64,000 nucleotides of DNA from Gyrodactylus bullatarudis (taxonomy: Eukaryota > Platyhelminthes > Monogenea > Gyrodactylidea > Gyrodactylidae), in the NCBI GenBank assembly GCA_012064415.1, contig SSNU01000255.1:29613-93612 (forward strand), given 5' to 3'. The notes under the pieces were generated by a model that was not told the origin of the DNA, ran no database searches, and saw only the letters and a program-made list of their open reading frames with translations. Below, in pieces: positions 60,501 to 64,000 of this stretch. Numbering within the stretch: position 1 is the stretch's first letter; the number at the start of each line of letters is the position of its first letter. A program made the position numbers and the translations under genes.

Positions 60501-61617
60501 ATCAGGTAGTTAAAAAGTTTATGTTGTAAAGTAGCACCAAAAGGGACAAGCTCAAAATATCTAAACCCTGTAGTTTCCAACAACTAAAGCTATGAAGATT
60601 ATAATTTAAGCCTTTCACAAATTATTTCAAATTTTTTGTAAAACCCAAAACTAAGCTATAAAAATATTTAAAACTTGGATTGATCCAGAAATCTGACAAA
60701 CTAATAGAATTATAAAAGTTCGAAAAAGGGAAAAGTTACGAAATACTCACCATCATTGTGGTAAAGCCATTTGAATTTCCCAATTATCATGAACCAAAAT
60801 GAAAAACTTACTCTTGAAAATGACATATTAATCTCAACTACAAAATCCCTTTAGATCTACGAAATCGATAAAAAAATTTAAAGCCCAAATATTGAAAAGG
60901 TGAAAAACGGTGGCATTTCTGGAATTCAAAATTTTCAATTAAAGTTTTTATCGGGAAATTCCGTATTTGACAACGTTATTTTTTAATGAGATCTAAAATT
61001 TATTTGTGTTCTTGACTATCAGGAGAAAAATATAATTATTGAAATTTTAGTAAAATTAGTAAATCATCGAATGGCTTTTAACACAACTCAAATGGTGACA
61101 TTCTTGACAATGAATGCAATTCAGGAATAGAATTTCAAAATTGCATATTATAAATGTATTATTGGTCAAAGAAGTGTAAGAATGAGCTTAAAAGTGTTTC
61201 TTCTTTTAGTGGTATCACAAAATTACTGCTCCAAGTTGAAAGAGTTCAGGCTATTGGTTTTATTAAGTTTTAGTGATCATTGTTCAATAGTGATAATTTC
61301 TCACTATAAATAGAATTAGATAATAGCAAAAGTAGATTTAATTTTCCAAAGCTTCTTCCTGACGTTTCGGTACTGAGATATTTAAGTACCTTCTTGTAAT
61401 CTGAACTCTGATCAATTATCGGAAAACCATTAGAAGTAGGCTTGTTTTGATAATAATTAGATAATAATGCAACGGTATTTTAATGATTAACTTTCCTTTT
61501 TGTATAGGTATGAAAATCTGCTAATTAGAGGATAAATAGAATTTTCTTTTATTTCAGAAAATACATGCAGCAAGAAATAACCAGCGAAATGAGCGCAGAG
61601 TGTTTCGCTTTTTCTAA
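39589..61617 (+). CDS. Ionotropic glutamate receptor-like subunit (IR/iGluR)
   Basis: A ligand-gated cation channel of the plasma membrane. Phase-consistent exons: 40336-40488, 40674-40901, 41593-41813, 43371-43493, 45878-45970, 47412-47528, 48534-48719, 50087-50539, 58721-59085, 60253-60448 and 61558-61617 (stop 61615). A likely first exon, 39589-39684, carries a signal peptide (MILNWIFITSLICINSQ), but one small exon before 40336 is missing by phase. The amino-terminal domain runs to GEFDGTSRIRTKYVL; S1 has FTKDGVLTGFSVDLLNEL and ITDKRSRNIDF, keeping the ligand-binding Arg. M1, pore and M3 are all in exon 50087-50539, with SYTANLAA replaced by FISIFIANFSA. S2 has GNSV where iGluRs have GST. 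M4 is at 60358-60440 and the tail is short and basic. About 765 residues. The loss of canonical M3 and S2 residues suggests a divergent IR rather than a classical glutamate receptor. Confidence 0.85.
41130..41410. repeat. Dispersed repeat, family B (intronic)
   Basis: Shares TTCAATGAATTTTTACTACG and AAAATGGGCAATG with 20870-21130 in the same order. Confidence 0.5.
42000..42420. repeat. Family C inverted-repeat element, diverged (intronic)
   Basis: Begins with ACATAAAGATGAGAATTTAC and ends with TAAGTTCTCATCTTCATGTC; the interior has CATCGATTTCGATGATTTGA. Same family as 48864-49532. Confidence 0.6.
42788..42847 (-). ncRNA. PLE hammerhead-like motif with a conventional stem II
   Basis: Minus strand: GUC-GUA-CCA, CUGAAGA (42830-42836), a 24-nt hairpin with GGC/GUC and GUGA/UUAC pairs, GAAA (42802-42805), stem III ACGU, U, then UGG-AU-GAC. 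Stem I therefore has CCA/UGG and GUC/GAC around an internal loop, as in type I hammerheads. Relative to the copy at 6646, a stem II pair has changed from A-U/G-C to wobble-compatible bases. The extra A after CUGAAGA is shared. Confidence 0.55.
43016..43297. mobile_element. Foldback MITE
   Basis: 43016-43111 and 43207-43297 are inverted copies at about 85-90% identity starting TTAACTAGAAATATT. Interior about 95 bp, no ORF. A fragment of the same sequence is at about 48053-48110 (TGCTTAGGTAATATATC.CACAGG). Confidence 0.7.
44261..44282. repeat. 22-bp perfect palindrome
   Basis: CGCTCCAACTT followed by its exact reverse complement, just inside the left Merlin end. Confidence 0.8.
44870..45466 (-). 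pseudogene. Merlin/ISXO2-like transposase, interrupted
   Basis: The open part, 45226-44870, continues upstream in frame through VQVDETHVVRRKFHKGRELA (first D) and WIFGGVDEDGNIF. HIVSDEWKGYAG carries the second D, and HTNRIEAIWGAFKR the N..E of the third position; this is the ISXO2-like DDE pattern of Merlin and IS1016-type enzymes. A TGA at 45395-45397 interrupts the N-terminal part, and no convincing start was found upstream. About 190 residues remain. The near-identical ends suggest recent movement, perhaps with help from an intact copy elsewhere. Confidence 0.78.
48864..49532. mobile_element. Family C foldback element, longest copy
   Basis: The ends TGGCATAAAGTTGAGAATTT and AAATTCTCATCTTCATGTCA open inverted arms of about 300 bp containing CGGATTCACAG, TTCGAAAATGCACCAAATTT-type and ATCGATTTTGATGATTCGA blocks. 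No ORF. At least seven further full or partial copies lie in the window (36180, 42000, 55085, 55487, 56395, 59640 and 61850). It sits in the receptor intron 48720-50086. Confidence 0.75.
51384..51776 (-). CDS. Secreted single-domain thioredoxin-like (PDI-type) protein
   Basis: 130 residues with no intron. Signal peptide MKKFCILLWTFGYFYLESS, then one thioredoxin fold. Active site WCRHC (about residues 46-50) and cis-proline in DSVPTLKTF; AQIDCSENEKVC adds two non-catalytic Cys shared by its paralogues. PDI a-domains catalyse thiol-disulphide exchange in the secretory pathway, but no KDEL-type retention signal is visible, so export is likely. It is antisense inside the 8.2-kb receptor intron 50540-58720, with three paralogues nearby. 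Confidence 0.88.
   Translation of the reverse strand: MKKFCILLWTFGYFYLESSVIDLSKSDYKKAIKGADLIMVKFYLPWCRHCRKFAPVFEEVDEILSKQYPEILLAQIDCSENEKVCRKFSIDSVPTLKTFKNGKFIGDYKGSKKPKLIAEYLIKNLKKINL
51812..51819 (-). promoter_or_regulatory. TATA box of the thioredoxin-like gene at 51384
   Basis: TATAAAAG on the minus strand, 36 bp upstream of the start codon. Confidence 0.5.
51954..52070 (+). CDS. Candidate alternative exon of the receptor ending in a stop
   Basis: A strong acceptor (CTTTATTTTATAG) is followed by 38 open codons in the phase left by the M3 exon (50539) and then TAA. The start, GSNLDFDRLLHYLNHKWNIS, resembles the beginning of an S2 domain. There is no GT donor before the stop. Used after the M3 exon, it would give a receptor lacking S2 and M4; otherwise it is a relic of a duplicated exon. 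Confidence 0.4.
   Translation, partial: GSNLDFDRLLHYLNHKWNISIGPDLKTIQNQITIFINS
52920..53090 (-). repeat. PLE terminal fragment with degenerate hammerhead
   Basis: Matches 42747-42900 (CCAATGGTCATCCAAAC... pattern). On the minus strand, CUGAAGA is reduced to UUGAAGG and GAAAC to GAGAG, so the core is lost. Confidence 0.55.
53181..53222 (+). ncRNA. Degenerate hammerhead-like relic
   Basis: CUGAAGA (53188-53194) with an 8-nt spacer, but AAAA replaces GAAA and no upstream complement of the spacer exists. Kept only as a family relic. Confidence 0.25.
53333..53719 (-). CDS. Secreted single-domain thioredoxin-like (PDI-type) protein
   Basis: 128 residues, single exon. Signal peptide MQIWIIFILSLCHHVNS, active site TCPHC in FYLPTCPHCIAFEP, cis-proline in NSVPKLKIF, and the paired extra Cys in AQVSCSKYRDIC. 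The usual Trp before the first catalytic Cys is Thr, a mild departure from PDI domains. No ER-retention signal. Antisense paralogue of the genes at 51384 and 54513. Confidence 0.87.
   Translation of the reverse strand: MQIWIIFILSLCHHVNSSPVELSDFNFASTIESSKMTVVKFYLPTCPHCIAFEPIYEAVSNEIAEIDDVEILMAQVSCSKYRDICREYDVNSVPKLKIFSKGQLKEIYTGDRRVEPIRTYLLDFYQSL
53755..53763 (-). promoter_or_regulatory. TATA box of the thioredoxin-like gene at 53333
   Basis: TATAAAAGA on the minus strand, 36 bp before the start codon. Confidence 0.55.
54513..54929 (-). CDS. Secreted single-domain thioredoxin-like (PDI-type) protein
   Basis: 138 residues, single exon. Signal peptide MQTYWIIVVTFFAFAQS, active site WCKYC in FYMPWCKYCKQLAP, cis-proline in KTVPALKVF, and extra Cys in AQVDCSLFKKLC. 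It has a longer C-terminal tail than its paralogues (GKSDGHVIDY). Closest by eye to the plus-strand gene at 56836 (shared AQVDCS, TY.GP.T...E.YL). No KDEL-like ending. Confidence 0.88.
   Translation of the reverse strand: MQTYWIIVVTFFAFAQSNVVELTPATFPRTIGKSDLVMVKFYMPWCKYCKQLAPIYSATARDLSKTNSQITFAQVDCSLFKKLCTRNMVKTVPALKVFNRGEKIDTYNGPRTVEALENYLRELFDAVHGKSDGHVIDY
54966..54974 (-). promoter_or_regulatory. TATA box of the thioredoxin-like gene at 54513
   Basis: TATAAATAG on the minus strand, 37 bp before the start codon. Confidence 0.55.
55085..55340. repeat. Family C fragment
   Basis: GGCATGAAGATGAAAATTTA start, CTGGATTCACAGAAAAAAAT and TCCGAAAATGCACTAAATTT inside; half an element. Confidence 0.6.
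55413..55462 (-). ncRNA. Hammerhead-like ribozyme motif
   Basis: Minus strand: GGCAU (55458-55462), GUAUAGA, CUGAAGA (55444-55450), GUAUUCCC, GAAA (55432-55435), palindromic stem III AUAAAGCGCUUAU (55420-55432), C17, UCU. Stem I is AGA/UCU. The core is intact; the upstream helix has one mismatch (GGCAU/AUUCC). A second GGCAU lies downstream of stem I. Confidence 0.62.
55487..55610. repeat. Family C end fragment
   Basis: GTGAATCCGGAG through AAATTCTCATCTTCATGTTA, the right arm of the element. Confidence 0.6.
55625..55927. repeat. Direct duplicate of 62431-62733
   Basis: About 300 bp nearly identical to 62431-62733, offset exactly 6806 bp, in the same orientation. It contains a hammerhead-like motif and the C-terminal end of a decayed ORF. 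Confidence 0.85.
55716..55765 (-). ncRNA. Hammerhead-like ribozyme motif (duplicate 1)
   Basis: Minus strand: CCAGG (55761-55765), GUAGAGU, CUGAAGA (55747-55753), GACCUGGC, GAAA (55735-55738), palindromic stem III AUAUAACGUUAAU (55723-55735), C17, ACUAUA. Stem I is AGU/ACU plus two further pairs after a G-A mismatch. CCUGG in the spacer perfectly complements the upstream CCAGG. The motif starts about 100 nt after the stop of the decayed ORF at 55868. Confidence 0.68.
55868..56400 (-). pseudogene. Decayed retroelement-like ORF C-terminus
   Basis: The last 77 codons end in KRRRRGSTGQLQIDAFLKRQ, combining a basic nuclear-signal-like run with a PCNA-box-like QxxIxxF. An in-frame TAG separates it from an upstream piece (LTKISNILKPNAPPPRV), and a frameshift from KPDLCVQKN-like residues that recall the KPNLCVQKN of the PLE endonuclease tail at 21779. 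Because a hammerhead motif follows at about the same distance as in the PLE, this is probably the end of a related element. Identity is tentative. Confidence 0.35.
56777..56784 (+). promoter_or_regulatory. TATA box of the thioredoxin-like gene at 56836
   Basis: TATATAAA, 52 bp before the ATG. Confidence 0.55.
56836..57237 (+). CDS. Secreted thioredoxin-like protein with a CxxS active site
   Basis: 133 residues from the ATG at 56836, chosen over an upstream in-frame codon because MQICFVFILTFLAISQS is a clear signal peptide and a TATA box sits 52 bp before it. Thioredoxin fold with AQVDCSKNKSLC and cis-proline in KSIPKLKVF. The active site reads WCKTS: the second catalytic Cys is Ser. CxxS domains in PDI families can form mixed disulphides but cannot complete ordinary dithiol exchange, so a changed role (binding or isomerisation) is likely. 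Only plus-strand member of the cluster, in the same orientation as the host receptor gene. Confidence 0.87.
   Translation: MQICFVFILTFLAISQSAPVQLTEANFESTLMNYDLALVKFDEAWCKTSQKFAPVFEALVEDLTKKNSPILLAQVDCSKNKSLCKRTDVKSIPKLKVFSTGVLIDTYQGPKTAYAIETYLANLYKQVVQALKV
57350..57380 (+). repeat. Half hammerhead-like relic
   Basis: GAAAUAAAGGCCUUAUUUAUAU matches the GAAA and palindromic stem III of the copy at 24078, but no CUGANGA precedes it at the right spacing. Confidence 0.3.
57418..57585 (+). CDS. Small Cys-rich ORF like a piggyBac C-terminal zinc domain
   Basis: 55 codons with ATG and stop. RIHCPICPYNRDRKNTEICD followed by CGKAIC gives C-x2-C...C-x2-C...C, the spacing of the cysteine-rich domain at the C-terminus of piggyBac transposases. 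No upstream transposase catalytic region is nearby. An AATAAA follows near 57602. It may be a transposon fragment or a tiny domesticated gene. Below usual ORF-length cutoffs. Confidence 0.45.
   Translation: MNESVCSTSAASGSKKRIHCPICPYNRDRKNTEICDKCGKAICNVPLVYICSNYK
58018..58078 (-). repeat. tRNA-like B box (SINE or tRNA relic)
   Basis: The minus strand has CCGGGTTCGAATCCTGG, a good T-arm with B box. It is preceded by GCCTCACTACGTTGAAGAC and followed by CTATGGT. No matching 5' acceptor strand was found, so a tRNA-derived SINE is more likely than a functional tRNA. Confidence 0.4.
59635..60090. mobile_element. Family C foldback element, shorter copy
   Basis: The ends TTGACATGAAGATGAGAG and AAATTCTCATCTTCATGTCA are inverted; arms contain CTCCGGATTCACA and TTCCGAAAAA blocks. 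About 455 bp, within the receptor intron 59086-60252. Confidence 0.7.
61330..61420 (-). repeat. PLE-type hammerhead relic with a stem II of six pairs
   Basis: Minus strand: AAGA, then GGUACU...AGUACC as a clean hairpin, GAAACGUC. The stem II and GAAA parts fit a hammerhead, but the CUGA part reads UACA, so the core is broken. Confidence 0.35.
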
Positions 61618-61849
61618 GACAAAATGGAGACAGGTTGGCTACCATCCCAATAAAGTGACAATAAAGATATTTATAAATAAACAAGAATTCTTACCCACGT
61701 AAATACAGTTTTAATAATTATAATTAAAAGTTGAAAACTAGAATAGACTTAAACTTTTCACTGTGATGATCATAGATTTCAAAATCAAGAATTAAAAATA
61801 TGGATAATTTAAGAATTTTCGAAAATTAAAACGTTTTTTGGCTGTTTTG

Positions 61850-62260
61850 ATATCTTATCGGTTCGTTTCATTGTTAGATTAGGGAAAATTATTCAAAATA
61901 TAGAGACTGAACTTTTTCTTGGAAAGAGTAATTTTCTCTCAAATTCTACGGCCAAATTCGAAATCTTTGTCTAATTTTGATCCTGAATATCAATATTTAA
62001 CTGCTTCAAATCTTTGAAATCGATAAAGATTTTGGATTTGAAAGTTGAAAAAGTGGAAATTTGAAACATTTCCGAAATTCAAAAAAACTGCTCAATTTTG
62101 GTCAGATTAAATTTTTTTTAGAAATTTTTTTTGTATTCAAAACTAATCAGCTCATTTCATAGTGGAATCCAAAAAATAAATTTTTTCCCGACTTTCTGGA
62201 TAAAAATATTGAGTTTTTTGTAAAAATAGGAAATTCTCATCTTCATTTCAATCAGGTTTA
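61850..62260. repeat. Family C element, diverged
   Basis: The end GAAATTCTCATCTTCATTTCA and interior AAATCGATAAAGATTTTGG blocks match the family; the left end is unclear. Confidence 0.5.
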
Positions 62261-62430
62261 GATCGTTAAAATGAAAAAAGTTTGAGAGAAAATTTCACCT
62301 TGCCAAAATTTTTATTTTTGAAAATGCCATCATAAACAAACAAAAAAAACAATCTTTTTATTCCGAATGGCAAGAAAAATTTTATTTTCCGAATTGAAAT
62401 AATTGACATTTTCAAACAAAAGATTTCTGT

Positions 62431-62733
62431 TTGAACGATAATATTGTCGGACTTCATCAAAAATATTACTATTATTTGGTTCTGAACTCATGAGAGAAGG
62501 TTAGAGAAAACGGACGTATATTATAGTGATTAACGTTATATTTCGCCAGGTCTCTTCAGACTCTACCCTGGTTAACATATAAATACTATCACAATGCGAA
62601 ATTTTTGTGCACTTCCATTTGTTGAGCTGATTGTAAATCGTATCGAAGAAGTCAGGGGGGGAGGGATCACTTCTCATTTCACATTTTGCCTCTTCAGGAA
62701 TGCATCAATTTGTAACTGACCAGAGGAACTTCT
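62431..62733. repeat. Direct duplicate of 55625-55927
   Basis: Same orientation, offset 6806 bp, near identical including the hammerhead-like motif. Confidence 0.85.
62522..62571 (-). ncRNA. Hammerhead-like ribozyme motif (duplicate 2)
   Basis: Same sequence as 55716-55765, with CUGAAGA at 62553-62559 and the CCAGG/CCUGG complementarity kept. Confidence 0.66.
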
Positions 62734-62889
62734 TCTTTTTCTGGTCCAAAATTTTACGCTGATCACGAATCTGATCTCAAAATAATGCTAGAGAGCCCAC
62801 GAACTGAGATATTGGCCAGAACACAAACTTGCACGAAATTTCCGACTATCACTACAATAATTTCTAAGTGAAAGGTGATGCCTGACTAT

Positions 62890-62942
62890 TTGAAAGAGAT
62901 AAGCGCTTTATTGCGGGCATACTCTTCGGTCTATACATGCCA
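62890..62942 (-). ncRNA. Hammerhead-like motif with mutated core
   Basis: Minus strand: GGCAU, GUAUAGA, CCGAAGA, GUAUGCCC, GCAA, AUAAAGCGCUUAU, C, UCUUU. Two core positions differ (U to C in CUGA; A to C in GAAA), while GGCAU/AUGCC and stem III are kept. Probably inactive. Confidence 0.45.
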
Positions 62943-63275
62943 ATATATACAAGGTTTGAAATTACAAAATTAAATATGATTGGTTTAACCTTTCAACCAC
63001 TTATGAATCATGTGGTGTGTTCTTGCCTCTCCTAAGCTTTTTGAGGAGTGAGTACCAAACACACACAAATACACATACATGCCTCATAATAGTGTACAAT
63101 GGTAATTATAATTAGTGTAAAATACATCAAATAACATAAGAGATTTACAATTAACAATTATTTCTCTTCATGACACGTTATAATTATTTTGAGACATTAA
63201 TTGCCTTATTTCCTCGAAAATATTCTGGGGGTGCTGACTAATGGTCATGCTGGTAGTTAGAACGACGAAAGAGAT

Positions 63276-63328
63276 TTGGTGAATAAAAGCTTTTATTTTC
63301 GTCGGCTCTCTTCAGACCTTACACCGAC
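63276..63328 (-). ncRNA. Hammerhead-like ribozyme motif with 16-bp palindromic stem III
   Basis: Minus strand: GUCGG (63324-63328), UGUAAGGU, CUGAAGA (63309-63315), GAGCCGAC, GAAA (63297-63300), perfect palindrome AAUAAAAGCUUUUAUU (63282-63297), C17, ACC. Stem I is GGU/ACC. CCGAC at the spacer end complements the upstream GUCGG. Two 16-bp direct repeats (CATGACACGTTATAAT near 63168 and 63358) lie either side. Confidence 0.65.
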
Positions 63329-63789
63329 TTGAGCAGTTATATATACATATTACAAGAACATGACACGTTATAATTAGTTACGAAGTTTTATAAATTCAAG
63401 AAACTTCACAAGTTTTTAAAGAAGCAAAGTAAAGAGGGATTGAGACTCAATCATTGAGTCAAAAATGAGGTGATCAAAGATTGCCGCCCTCTTCAATCTA
63501 AAGACACTGTTCTCATTCTCTCTTCGGGTCTGCTACTCTCTGGTATCTGACCAATAATTTCATTTTTTCCGGTAATGAACCTTAATATGAAACAGAAGTA
63601 ACACTGTTGAATATAAGAAAAAATGAGGAATCTAACGGTTACCAAATTTTGGGGGTATAAAAGGGGCCCCCTAATTAAAGCGGGGAAAAAAATTTGCAAA
63701 AAAATGAAAAATAAGGGTATTTTATTGCGTCAAAATCTAAATAACTAATTTAGTAAGAAACTTTAGCTCAATGGTAAATTAAGGGAGAG

Positions 63790-64000
63790 GGTGAAGCATT
63801 AATTTTTTGTAGATATATAAGAAAAGAATTTTTATTCACTAAATGTACATTTCTTTATGGTTCATCAGTAGTTACACATAAATAATGATAAAAGTTTAAA
63901 GTTCATTGAAAATAATATTTTACAATTTTTGAAAGAAATAGTAAAAGTTGAAGAAAATTAGAATAAATGTAAGCTAAAAAAACACCAAAACTCTTCAATA
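63790..64000 (-). mobile_element. 3' end of a second Penelope-like element, running out of the window
   Basis: The reverse complement matches about 22310-22510 (GAGTTTTGGTGTTTTTTT and ACTATTTCTTTCA blocks). The coding part would lie beyond the window end. Confidence 0.65.
63837..63882 (-). ncRNA. Hammerhead-like motif in the second PLE 3' region
   Basis: Minus strand: UUUAUG (63877-63882), UGUAACUA, CUGAUGA (63862-63868), ACCAUAAA, GAAA (63850-63853), stem III AUGUACAU (63843-63850), U, UAGU. Stem I is ACUA/UAGU. CAUAAA complements UUUAUG. Compared with 22455-22502, both helices have changed on both strands while the core and stem III are identical. Confidence 0.7.

Noticed and set aside
1..64000. 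CRISPR arrays, operons, riboswitches, bacterial promoters
   Set aside because: No regularly spaced short repeats or bacterial gene organisation; the window has animal genes with spliceosomal introns.

Overview
The window is AT-rich animal DNA with spliceosomal introns. It holds three clear conserved genes: CCT3 (a chaperonin subunit), a PTB-type splicing repressor and an ionotropic glutamate receptor. The organism cannot be named from the sequence. The receptor and the transposon content suggest a protostome invertebrate. Some introns are extremely short (23 to 31 nt). One assembly gap of 683 N lies at 16622-17304.

Layout. 1-6755: transposons, namely a Tigger/pogo-like element with about 500-bp inverted repeats, a small MITE, a 331-bp palindromic element and a Penelope-like (PLE) fragment. 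6996-11726: the divergent pair PTB (minus) and CCT3 (plus), with only 123 bp between their start codons. 12735-13015: the last exon of an unrecognised gene. 15512-24165: decayed transposase-like ORFs, the gap, an apparently intact Tc1 element, a second PLE with its GIY-YIG domain, and another inverted-repeat element. 26995-31683: exons of a large, mostly disordered protein. 31700-38500: no recognisable gene, only repeats. 38573-39068: a possible TIR-fold protein. 39589-61617: a receptor gene of at least 12 exons. Its introns hold a Merlin element, MITEs and, in one 8.2-kb intron, four intronless secreted thioredoxin-like genes. 61700-64000: repeats and the end of another PLE.

The most interesting signal is a dispersed set of hammerhead-ribozyme-like motifs. 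At several loci, on both strands, CUGANGA is followed by exactly 8 nt, then GAAA, a palindromic stem III, UH and a strand that completes stem I. The 8 nt cannot form a normal stem II hairpin. Instead, its last 5-6 nt pair with a segment 7-8 nt upstream of CUGANGA. Five different sequence pairs keep this complementarity (GGCAU/AUGCC, CCAGG/CCUGG, GUCGG/CCGAC, UUGAAG/CUUCAA, UUUAUG/CAUAAA), and stem I covaries too. This predicts a pseudoknotted hammerhead variant whose palindromic stem III favours dimers. At least one copy sits about 150 nt downstream of a PLE endonuclease ORF. PLE-associated hammerheads, including small variants that cleave as dimers, are established knowledge. Whether this pseudoknotted form is already described cannot be decided here.
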